From Actinomycetota bacterium (GTDB lineage Bacteria > Actinomycetota > Thermoleophilia > Solirubrobacterales > Solirubrobacteraceae), in assembly GCA_009699615.1 (NCBI GenBank), contig WLNV01000026.1, positions 1 to 12,369 of the forward strand: DNA of 12,369 nucleotides, given 5' to 3'. Below, piece by piece: positions 5,860 to 12,268 of this stretch. The notes below the pieces were generated by a model, which saw nothing but the letters and a program-made list of their open reading frames with translations, searched no databases and had not been told where the DNA came from. The stretch's first letter is position 1. Each line of letters starts with the position of its first letter. The position numbers and the translations under genes are program-made.

Positions 5860-7121
5860 CGGACCAGCCGAACAGGCGGTTCGCCGCTCCCAGCCGCTAC
5901 CCCCGCGCCGCGTGCTACCGCCACGATCCGGGCGACGTAGGCCTGCGTCTCGGCGATTGGCGGTACGCACCAGCATGCGGCGACGCGAGCCGGGCCAGCG
6001 TTGTAGGCGGCGAGCGCCAGCGGCACGGAGGCAAAGCGGCGAAGCAGGTCGTGCATCAGATGGGCCTGCGCGTTGATCGCGGACGGCGCGTCGAACGGGT
6101 CGCTGAGGCCGTAGCTGCGGGCCGTTCCCGGCATGAACTGCGCGATCCCCTGCGCCCCGGCGCTGGAAACCGAATGAGGGTCGAAGCCCGACTCCTGTTG
6201 CAGCTGGGCAGCCAACAGCGCAGCGCCGACCGACCAGCGCGAAGCGGCACGACGCAGCGGCTCTCGATAGGCGGCCGGGACGAAGCTCGGAACCGTGCTG
6301 GAGGCGCCGCCGCCGGGCGGCGCGAAGCCGACTGAAGCGCTGCCTGGATTCGCGATCAGTCCGAAGTGCCAGGCCTCCCATGAATACCTCTGAACGAAAC
6401 CGAAGCGCTTGGCGTTGGCGCCGAGCCAGCCGTAAGCGGATGGCGGCCCAAGATCGAGTTCGGTGCCAAGCCGATGGAGCGACTGGCCCGGCGGCGCGAC
6501 CCACTTCGGATCGGGATGGGCGGCAAAGAGCTGGGCCTGCTCGGCGTTGGAGCGATAGCCGCTGACGACCGTCAACATATGGCCGCTGCGCCGCGCCTCA
6601 GCGGCCATGCGGTCGAACGCCAGCGCTGTGTCGGGGCGCATCGGCTTGCCTTGCCGGTAGGCGTATGGGCCGGGGTACTCGCCATCGCCGATTGGCAGCG
6701 CAAATGCCGCCAACTGCGCCTCTGCCGTTACCGGCCCGGCGACAACGCCGCCGCCGGGGACGCGGATCGGGTCGCTCACCGTGACTGTCACTCGATCTGG
6801 CAGTGAGCCCGACGAGAACCGGACCGAGACGCGACTAGCTCCGTTGCGCGACGCGGTCCGCTGCGCCACTGAGCGCGCCAGTTGCAGGTACGCGGACGCG
6901 CCGAGATGCCGACTGGAGTCATGTGGCTCAACTGCCCGCGGGAACGCGTCCACGAGTGCACGGGCGCCTGCCAGTGCGGCGAGATCGGCGGCCCGCTGAT
7001 GGTCGGCGTGAGCGCCGAGAGCGCGCGCCAACATCCCCAGCCCGCTAGCCCCGATCAGCAGCCCAGCCATCGCGCCGACAACGAGGATCAGCGCCTGACC
7101 GCTCTCATCGCCGGCCCTCAC
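5856..7121 (-). CDS. TadG-like pseudopilin fused to VanY D,D-carboxypeptidase and SLT lytic transglycosylase, 421 aa
   Basis: Three modules are visible. Residues ~1-55 (DESGQALILVVGAMAG, then AADLAALAGARAL) form the N-terminal helix and 'AADLAALAGA' block of TadG/Rv3654c-type Flp-assembly proteins, which anchors the protein in the membrane. Residues ~150-258 are an M15/VanY-type peptidase: SGYRS (187-191), SLHRLGTELDLG with His216 and Asp223, and EAWHFG with Glu249 and His252. These supply all three Zn ligands and the catalytic Glu. Residues ~280-405 are an SLT domain: QQESGFDP with catalytic Glu310, GAQGIAQFMPGTA (322-334) and AYNAGP (372-377). The protein should cut both peptide stems and glycan strands of peptidoglycan from the outer face of the membrane. 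The start is GTG, overlapping the upstream stop as GTGA. Wall opening for pilus passage is the likely role, by inference. Confidence 0.87.
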   Translation of the reverse strand: MRAGDESGQALILVVGAMAGLLIGASGLGMLARALGAHADHQRAADLAALAGARALVDAFPRAVEPHDSSRHLGASAYLQLARSVAQRTASRNGASRVSVRFSSGSLPDRVTVTVSDPIRVPGGGVVAGPVTAEAQLAAFALPIGDGEYPGPYAYRQGKPMRPDTALAFDRMAAEARRSGHMLTVVSGYRSNAEQAQLFAAHPDPKWVAPPGQSLHRLGTELDLGPPSAYGWLGANAKRFGFVQRYSWEAWHFGLIANPGSASVGFAPPGGGASSTVPSFVPAAYREPLRRAASRWSVGAALLAAQLQQESGFDPHSVSSAGAQGIAQFMPGTARSYGLSDPFDAPSAINAQAHLMHDLLRRFASVPLALAAYNAGPARVAACWCVPPIAETQAYVARIVAVARGAGVAAGSGEPPVRLVR

Positions 7122-7996
7122 GCGGGCGGCCCGGCATCGGCGCGGGCCTCAACGCTGAGCAGCCGTGCCAATCCGGGGACGATGCTCGGTGGAGTGATCC
7201 CGACATCGATCTGACGGCCGTGACGCGCAACGCGTAGCTGACCGTGCGTCCAACCCGGCAGTGTGCTGCGGGCAGCGGCCTTCGGGTCGCGCCCTTGGAG
7301 CATCGCCGCGGCGCCGGCGCCGGCCGCTTCCGCTGCAAGTTCGCGGCAGACGCCAGCGGCGAGCAACTGCGCAGCTGCAAGCGCTACCGCGAGCATGATC
7401 GGAACGGCGGCGACCAGTTCGACGGCCGCCTGACCGTCGCTACCCGCCAGCCGAGCCGACAGCACCGACCTGACCCACCGCGGGAGCTGTATTCCAGCGG
7501 CCGCGGCCCGCGCGGCCACGCCGTTCGGCGGGCCAGCGAGCTCAGCCAGTGAGCAACAACGCGTCAGCTCGCTCAGTGCGAGCTCGTCGAGCACGGGATC
7601 GGCCGACGCGGCTACCACGAGTCGCTCGGCGCACGAGACCAGACGATCGATCTCAGCGTCGCGGGGCCGCAGAGAGGCGACAACAACCGGTAGCTGCGCG
7701 ACTGCGATCAACCGGTCGGCGGTCGCTGACGCGCCGTCGCCTTCGCAGAGCACCGTCACCAGGCGCCCGCGCGCCTTAGCGGCCACCCCCTGCTGCTCGA
7801 GCATCTCGCAGCAGCGCGCGACGGCGGCCGACGCTGGCGCGGCCCATCCGCGCCGCGCGCGCTCAGCGCCGGCCAGCGTAAGCAGCAGGACCGCCCGCTC
7901 CGGACAATCGAGCGAGATCGCGACCGCCTCTGCAGCCGCGATCGATTCGACGGCAGAAGGCTCGCCGAGAACGATCAGCTGCGGGCCGACGCTCAA
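7118..7996 (-). CDS. TadE-family protein with a ~185-residue N-terminal alpha/beta extension, 292 aa
   Basis: The TadE signature lies unusually deep: GSDGQAAVELVAAVPIMLAV at 185-204 with the conserved Glu193, a TM helix to ~216, and a C-terminal extracytoplasmic tail. In ordinary TadE proteins this motif is at the very N-terminus. Residues 1-180 show alternating hydrophobic strands and helices (QLIVLGEP, AVLLLTLAG, RLVTVLCEGDG, LPVVVASLRPRD, RLVVAASADP), suggesting a cytoplasmic Rossmann-like domain. I see no Walker A motif and cannot name the family; a degenerate CpaE/MinD-like domain is one guess. The start is TTG at 7996, supported by its 4-base overlap with the upstream TadE stop and by frame continuity. 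The tail after the TM resembles that of the 114-residue TadE next door (AARSTLPGW... against AARRALPRG...), so the two C-terminal parts look paralogous. Confidence 0.75.
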   Translation of the reverse strand: MSVGPQLIVLGEPSAVESIAAAEAVAISLDCPERAVLLLTLAGAERARRGWAAPASAAVARCCEMLEQQGVAAKARGRLVTVLCEGDGASATADRLIAVAQLPVVVASLRPRDAEIDRLVSCAERLVVAASADPVLDELALSELTRCCSLAELAGPPNGVAARAAAAGIQLPRWVRSVLSARLAGSDGQAAVELVAAVPIMLAVALAAAQLLAAGVCRELAAEAAGAGAAAMLQGRDPKAAARSTLPGWTHGQLRVARHGRQIDVGITPPSIVPGLARLLSVEARADAGPPA

Positions 7997-8337
7997 GGGG
8001 AGCCCGCCGGAACGGCAACGCGGGCGGTAGCGCTGCCGAGCCGCATTCCTCCGACAACCGCCGGCACGGCGAGGCGAACCGTCAGCTCACCGGCGCCGCG
8101 CCGAAGCACGACCAGTCGCCCACGCGCGCCGCGCGGGAGAGCGCGCCGCGCGGCGGACGCAGGGCTGGCGCCGATCACCTGCGCCCGCGCGGCGGCGCGA
8201 GCAGCGACACCAACGAGCCACCACGATTGGCCGATCACGATCGCCTGCCAGGAGCCGATCACGAGCGCAGCGATCAGCGGCAGCAGCGCCACCAACTCAA
8301 CCGTGCCTTGGCCATCCGTTTCGCGCAGATCGAACAT
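7993..8337 (-). CDS. TadE-like pseudopilin, 114 aa
   Basis: A short hydrophilic leader (MFDLRET) is followed by DGQGTVELVALLPLIAALV (8-26). This is the TadE motif with the invariant Glu14 and a Pro in the TM helix. A ~75-residue Arg/Val-rich extracytoplasmic tail follows. TadE-type proteins are minor pseudopilins of the Tad (Flp) type IVb pilus, normally cleaved by a prepilin peptidase and built into or beneath the fibre. The gene overlaps the next one by four bases (TTGA), so the trio of pseudopilin genes is translationally linked. The Tad motor and platform genes (tadA, tadB, tadC), the Flp pilin and the TadV peptidase are not in this window. The start ATG at 8337 has only a weak Shine-Dalgarno. 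Confidence 0.84.
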   Translation of the reverse strand: MFDLRETDGQGTVELVALLPLIAALVIGSWQAIVIGQSWWLVGVAARAAARAQVIGASPASAARRALPRGARGRLVVLRRGAGELTVRLAVPAVVGGMRLGSATARVAVPAGSP

Positions 8338-8409
8338 AGAGCGATCGTGGCTCGAGCTGCGTTACGCCGCTACCTCCGAGCTGCGACAGAGCCGCACCGC
8401 TTTACCTCG

Positions 8410-8763
8410 TCAGGTGATAGCGCGGTAGCGCTGCCAGACGACGAAGAGCGCCGCTCCGCATGCCCCCAGCAGTAGCAGCGCGGCCAGCACACCGCCCTGC
8501 CCGGCAAGCAGCCGTGACCAGCCAGCGAACGTCAGTACGAGCACGCCAACGGCGCCAAGTCCGAGCGCCCGGAAGCCACCGGGCAGGCGCTGGAAGTCTG
8601 AGCCGAAGCGGCGGTACGCGAACGAAAGACCGAGGGCGAAGACGAGAATGAAAGCCAGCGACAGAGCCCGGCCAGCAACAGCTCCAACTTCGCTACCGGC
8701 AGGAAGAAAGGCCAGCGCTGCTGCGGCGAGAAGGACGATCCCGACGTTGACGGCATTGCGCAT
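8410..8763 (-). CDS. Four-helix membrane protein of unknown function, 117 aa
   Basis: I do not recognise the family. The sequence has four hydrophobic segments (about 4-24, 27-49, 65-84 and 88-110). A short basic loop (YRRFGSDFQRLPGGFRALG) separates helices 2 and 3, and the C-terminus is positively charged (WQRYRAIT). I start it at the ATG at 8763 because AGGA lies seven bases upstream; a TTG codon directly before it would add one residue. No catalytic or binding motif is seen. It lies 58 bases downstream of the response regulator and 72 bases upstream of the TadE gene on the same strand, so it could belong to either unit. A scaffold or membrane partner of the pseudopilins is possible but unsupported by sequence. 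Confidence 0.7.
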   Translation of the reverse strand: MRNAVNVGIVLLAAAALAFLPAGSEVGAVAGRALSLAFILVFALGLSFAYRRFGSDFQRLPGGFRALGLGAVGVLVLTFAGWSRLLAGQGGVLAALLLLGACGAALFVVWQRYRAIT

Positions 8764-8770
8764 CAATCAA

Positions 8771-8774
8771 TCCT
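8771..8774 (-). promoter_or_regulatory. Shine-Dalgarno fixing the start of the four-helix membrane protein
   Basis: On the minus strand AGGA lies seven bases before the ATG at 8763. This spacing favours that ATG over the TTG codon immediately preceding it. Confidence 0.55.
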
Positions 8775-8821
8775 ACGCGGCGCCGAGCGGCAAACGCGAC
8801 CAAGCCAATCAAACAGGCGGA

Positions 8822-9652
8822 TCAGGCTTCGAGCGGAGCCGCTTCGTTGGCCGTCTCAGGCACGAAGTCGGCGGGCAGAGCGTCCGGCACGATGTCGGTA
8901 CCCTCGCGCAGCTCAGCGGCGAAGCGATACCCAACCCCGAAGTGCGTGTGGATGTAGCTCCAGTTCGGCGAAGCTGCTTCCAGCTTGTGGCGCAGCTTGC
9001 GTACGAAGACGTCAACGGAACGATCGCCGCGGACCATCGCGTAGCCCCAGACCCGCTGGTAGATGTCTTCGCGCTCAAGCACGCGGCCGTCAGCGTTGGC
9101 CAACAGCTCAATCAGCTCAAACTCGCGCCGTGTCAACGCGACCGAGCGGCCATCGACGAAGGCCTGGAAATGATCGCCGCGGATCACCAGTTCGCCGACC
9201 TCAAGTGGGCCTGCGCTGCGACGCTCATCGATCTCGCGGCGACGGCGAATCACCGCTTCGATGCGCGCAATCAACTCTTCCGGGTGGCAAGGCTTCGTGA
9301 GCCAGTCATCGGCGCCCATGCGGAGGCCGCGAACACGCTGAGCCACGCTTGAGCGGCCGGTGCAGACGACGACGCCGAGGCCCGGCATCGCTTCGCAGAG
9401 GCGCTCGAGATACTCCCAAGCCTGCGGCCCAAGGATCGCGAGGTCGATGACAATCGCGCTAAGGCGCATCGCAACGACTTCGTCAACCGGCGCCGGACCG
9501 GCAAGCGTGCGGTGCTCCCAGCCGAGCCGATCGAGGCGCTTGTCGAGCACCTGAAGGAAACCGGAGTCGTTGTCGATAACTGCGATCCGCAGAGCCAGTG
9601 AAGCGGCCCCCTGCGTATCGGTGTCGGGACGGGCGGTCGGAAGCTCGTTCAT
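8822..9652 (-). CDS. OmpR/PhoB-family response regulator, 276 aa
   Basis: The N-terminal receiver domain (about 20-140) has the phospho-acceptor Asp70 (AIVIDLA), Thr98 (VVCTGR) and the signature Lys120 (WLTKP). The first acidic cluster reads IDND: the usual second acid of the pair is Asn28, with Asp27 and Asp29 flanking. A winged-helix DNA-binding domain follows (about 150-250): LTRREFELIELLANADGRVL, the recognition-helix region DRSVDVFVRKLRHKLE and the wing GVGYRF. A ~30-residue acidic tail after the wing is longer than usual. I prefer the ATG at 9652; an upstream TTG at 9661 would add three residues and is used by neither a better ribosome site nor an overlap. Lying next to phoU-pstBAC suggests a PhoB/PhoP/RegX3-like phosphate regulator. 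No sensor kinase gene is in the window, so the identity is not settled. Confidence 0.87.
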   Translation of the reverse strand: MNELPTARPDTDTQGAASLALRIAVIDNDSGFLQVLDKRLDRLGWEHRTLAGPAPVDEVVAMRLSAIVIDLAILGPQAWEYLERLCEAMPGLGVVVCTGRSSVAQRVRGLRMGADDWLTKPCHPEELIARIEAVIRRRREIDERRSAGPLEVGELVIRGDHFQAFVDGRSVALTRREFELIELLANADGRVLEREDIYQRVWGYAMVRGDRSVDVFVRKLRHKLEAASPNWSYIHTHFGVGYRFAAELREGTDIVPDALPADFVPETANEAAPLEA

Positions 9653-9694
9653 GTAGCGCAAAGGTTAGGGACTCGTTGGGGCGGAAGCGAGCGT

Positions 9695-9722
9695 ATTCGA
9701 CCCTTGATCACTGAATGTTCAC
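9695..9722. promoter_or_regulatory. Candidate PHO-box-like direct repeats upstream of the response regulator
   Basis: GATCAC (9706-9711) and GTTCAC (9717-9722) start exactly 11 bases apart, and a weaker unit, ATTCGA (9695-9700), sits another 11 bases away. An 11-base period with a GTTCAC core is how PhoP binding sites of Streptomyces-type actinobacteria are built. The site lies in the 72-base gap between the phoU stop and the response regulator start. It could mark an autoregulated promoter for the regulator and the genes after it. Only two units match well, and the repeat reads in the direction opposite to transcription. Confidence 0.35.
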
Positions 9723-9724
9723 AG

Positions 9725-10399
9725 CTATTCGGCGGGAAATTCCTTGAAAAGCCCGGTTTCAACGAAAACAACCTGTTCGCCTATACCCACCGCGTTATCG
9801 CCGATTCGCTCGATTGCACGTGCCATCAGCGTCAAAGTCATCGCCCATTCACGGCGATCAACCTCATCACCAACGGCAACGGCGAGCTGGAAGACCTCTT
9901 TGTTGAGCCGGTTGACCTCGCGATCCTGGCGGAAGAGATCGTTCGCCAGTTCCACGTCGCGGCCACGGAAGGCGAGCCGCGCCTCCTGAACTTCAGCCCG
10001 CGCCGCCGTTCCCATCCGCAGCACACGGTCGAGCAGCTCGGGGACGATCGGCGGCTCGCTGCCGACGATCGGGATCAGCTTGGCGATGTTGACGCACTGG
10101 TCGCCCATCCGCTCGGCATGCTTGATCAGGTGCAGCAGCGCGGCGACGAGGCGCAGATCGCTGGCGACCGGTGCCTGCAGTGCCAGCAGCGAAAGGATTC
10201 CCTGATGAACCTCGAGGTAGCGCCCGTCGATCCGATCGTCGTCGGCGATCACGAAGGTCGCCAGCTCAACGTCCTGGTTTTCGAGCGCTTCCATCACGCG
10301 GTCGATCTGCTCGAGAACAATGTCGAGCGCGCCAAGCGCCTGCTCTTCGAGCAGCGCCAACTGATCGTGGAACTGCGGCCTCGCGGTTACGCGCTCCAC
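9725..10399 (-). CDS. phoU: PhoU, phosphate signalling regulator, 224 aa
   Basis: A cytoplasmic all-helical protein of two tandem three-helix repeats. Each repeat carries the family's metal-binding motif: HAERMGDQ (~94-101) and AIERIGDN (~195-202). The length is typical. PhoU links the Pst transporter to the PhoR/PhoB-type sensor and limits phosphate uptake. I start it at GTG 10399, four bases after the pstB stop. The open frame runs further upstream, but that extension lies inside pstB in another frame and does not resemble PhoU. The gene order pstC-pstA-pstB-phoU is the usual one and implies co-transcription. Downstream is a 72-base gap and then the response regulator gene. Confidence 0.92.
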   Translation of the reverse strand: MERVTARPQFHDQLALLEEQALGALDIVLEQIDRVMEALENQDVELATFVIADDDRIDGRYLEVHQGILSLLALQAPVASDLRLVAALLHLIKHAERMGDQCVNIAKLIPIVGSEPPIVPELLDRVLRMGTAARAEVQEARLAFRGRDVELANDLFRQDREVNRLNKEVFQLAVAVGDEVDRREWAMTLTLMARAIERIGDNAVGIGEQVVFVETGLFKEFPAE

Positions 10400-10403
10400 G
10401 AGC

Positions 10404-11378
10404 TCAGCCGAACTTCCCGGAGACGTACTCCTCGGTGCGAATGTCGTGCGGGTTGGTGAAGATTCGGTCGGTTGGGCCGTACTCGACGAGGCGGCCGATT
10501 CGCGCCTCCTCCGACGAGCCCATGTCAACGATGAAGAAGGCCGTGCGGTCGGAGACGCGCGCCGCCTGTTGCATGTTGTGCGTGACAATCACGATCGAAA
10601 CAGTCTCTTTGAGTTCATGCATCAGATCTTCAATTCGGCCGGTCGAGATCGGGTCAAGCGCCGAGCAGGGCTCATCCATCAGCAGGACATCCGGGTTCGT
10701 CGCGAGCGCGCGAGCGATGCAGAGTCGCTGCTGCTGACCGCCGGACATCCCAAAAGCGTTGTCCTTGAGGCGGTCCTTGACGTCGTCCCAAAGCGAGGCA
10801 CGGCGGAGCGCCTGTTCGACGATCTGATCCATCGAACCCTTCATCCCCAACACCTTCGGGCCGAAAGCGATGTTGTCGTAGATCGACTTCGGGAATGGGT
10901 TTGGCTTCTGGAAGACCATCCCGATCCGCTTGCGAACCTGGACCGAATCGATGTCTCCGCCGTAGAGGTCAACGCCGTGGTAGCGGACGGTTCCTTCGAC
11001 GCGGGCGGCGGGGATCAGGTCGTTCATCCGGTTGAAGCAGCGGATGATCGTTGACTTTCCGCAGCCAGACGGCCCGATGAAGGCCGTGATCTGCTTCTCG
11101 GGAACACTCAGCGAAACATCGAGCACGGCCGGCGACGAGCCGTAGCTGACGCAGAGCTTCTCTGTCACGAAGACCGGGTTTTCAATCGCGTCGTCGATCA
11201 CGTCGCGGTGGCCGACGCTCGGAACAGGCGCGTGCGGCTGACCGGCCGGCACAGCCGGAACCTGGCCCGGGACAGCCGGTGCCGCCGGCTCGTCGCGCGG
11301 ATCGGAGGCAGGATCTACGTCGCTCACATCGCGAAGAGTACTCGCCGACAGTGGATCATCGTGTGACACGGCTACCAC
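10404..11378 (-). CDS. pstB: PstB, phosphate ABC transporter ATPase with long N-terminal extension, 324 aa
   Basis: The ATPase subunit of the high-affinity phosphate importer. Visible motifs: Walker A GPSGCGKST (102-110), Q-loop FQKPNPFP with Gln157, signature MSGGQQQR (211-218), Walker B LLMDEP (232-237), and switch His267 (VTHNMQQ). Family members usually run 250-270 residues and begin at about the equivalent of residue 66 here (ENPVFVTEKLCVSYG). The GTG start at 11378 adds a ~65-residue Pro/Ala/Asp-rich, low-complexity segment. Internal GTG codons at residues 60 and 71 could be alternative starts, although none has a clear Shine-Dalgarno. The chosen start overlaps the pstA stop by seven bases, supporting the long form through translational coupling. 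It pairs with PstA and PstC at the cytoplasmic face of the membrane. Confidence 0.92.
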   Translation of the reverse strand: MVAVSHDDPLSASTLRDVSDVDPASDPRDEPAAPAVPGQVPAVPAGQPHAPVPSVGHRDVIDDAIENPVFVTEKLCVSYGSSPAVLDVSLSVPEKQITAFIGPSGCGKSTIIRCFNRMNDLIPAARVEGTVRYHGVDLYGGDIDSVQVRKRIGMVFQKPNPFPKSIYDNIAFGPKVLGMKGSMDQIVEQALRRASLWDDVKDRLKDNAFGMSGGQQQRLCIARALATNPDVLLMDEPCSALDPISTGRIEDLMHELKETVSIVIVTHNMQQAARVSDRTAFFIVDMGSSEEARIGRLVEYGPTDRIFTNPHDIRTEEYVSGKFG

Positions 11379-12268
11379 CTCTGCTGGTATCGGTTACGCA
11401 GCCTGATTGCCACGGCGTTGAGGATCACGAGAATCACGAGCAAGACGATGATCGCCGCGGCTGCGAGCATGCGGAACTCGTCGTTCGGCTGCGAGATCCA
11501 GGAGAAGATCTGCAACGGCAGCGCGGTGAACGGCGAATCGAGCCCGGTCGGATTGAAGGCGACGAAGGTCGCGGCACCGACGAGGATTAGCGGCGCCGTC
11601 TCACCAATCGCACGTGAGATCGAAAGAATCACTCCAGTCGCGATGCCGGGAATTGAGGCGGGCAGAATCTGCCGCCAGATTGCCTGCCAGCGCGTCGCTC
11701 CGAGCGCCAGAGCGCCCTCCTTGATCGAAGGCGGCACGGCGCGCAGCGCTTCACGGCCGGTGATGATGACGACCGGCAGCACAACAAGCGCCAGCGTCAG
11801 GCCACCAGCCAGCACTGTGCGCCCGAGCGAGAGCGGGCCGCGGACGATGTAGGCGAGGCCGAGGATGCCGTAGACAATCGAAGGGACGGCGGCGAGGTTC
11901 TGGATGTTGACCTCGATCATGCGATTCCACCAACGCGTGCCGTCGGCGAACTCTTCGAGATAGAGCGCACTGGCCACGCCGAGCGGCACGATCACGAAGG
12001 TCACGACGCCCATCAGCCAGAGCGTTCCCGTGATTGCCGACTCGATCCCCGCCTTCGCAGGAAACGCCGACGGGAAACTGGTCAAGAACGAGAGGCTCAG
12101 CTGCGGGACACCATCGATCGCCGTGTCAATCAGCAGAACCGCGAGCACGATCAGAGCGACGCTTGTCAGTGTGGCCAGCAGCAGCACGAAGGAGGTGTCG
12201 CGCAGCCTGTGCGCCGCCGGCGGGACACCGAGTACTTCGTTGACGGGACGGCTTGTGGCGGTCGTCAT
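11372..12268 (-). CDS. pstA: PstA, phosphate ABC transporter permease, 298 aa
   Basis: An integral membrane subunit that forms the phosphate channel with PstC. Six hydrophobic segments are visible (about 26-48, 78-104, 124-142, 150-170, 206-228, 268-290). The EAA loop that contacts the ATPase is at ~184-203 (EGALALGATRWQAIWRQILP), and IGETAPL (221-227) is a conserved PstA/PstC motif. The ATG at 12268 overlaps the pstC stop as ATGA, and an AGGT lies eight bases upstream. The stop overlaps the pstB start by seven bases. The length is normal for the family and nothing looks damaged. Confidence 0.94.
   Translation of the reverse strand: MTTATSRPVNEVLGVPPAAHRLRDTSFVLLLATLTSVALIVLAVLLIDTAIDGVPQLSLSFLTSFPSAFPAKAGIESAITGTLWLMGVVTFVIVPLGVASALYLEEFADGTRWWNRMIEVNIQNLAAVPSIVYGILGLAYIVRGPLSLGRTVLAGGLTLALVVLPVVIITGREALRAVPPSIKEGALALGATRWQAIWRQILPASIPGIATGVILSISRAIGETAPLILVGAATFVAFNPTGLDSPFTALPLQIFSWISQPNDEFRMLAAAAIIVLLVILVILNAVAIRLRNRYQQRW

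Noticed and set aside
10400..10588. Upstream extension of the phoU frame
   Set aside because: This part lies inside pstB in another frame, reads Arg/Ser-rich with no PhoU similarity, and a GTG start four bases after the pstB stop gives a normal-length PhoU.
10446..11054. 202-codon plus-strand frame opposite pstB
   Set aside because: It is an antisense shadow of the ATPase motifs, with no domain and no ribosome binding site.
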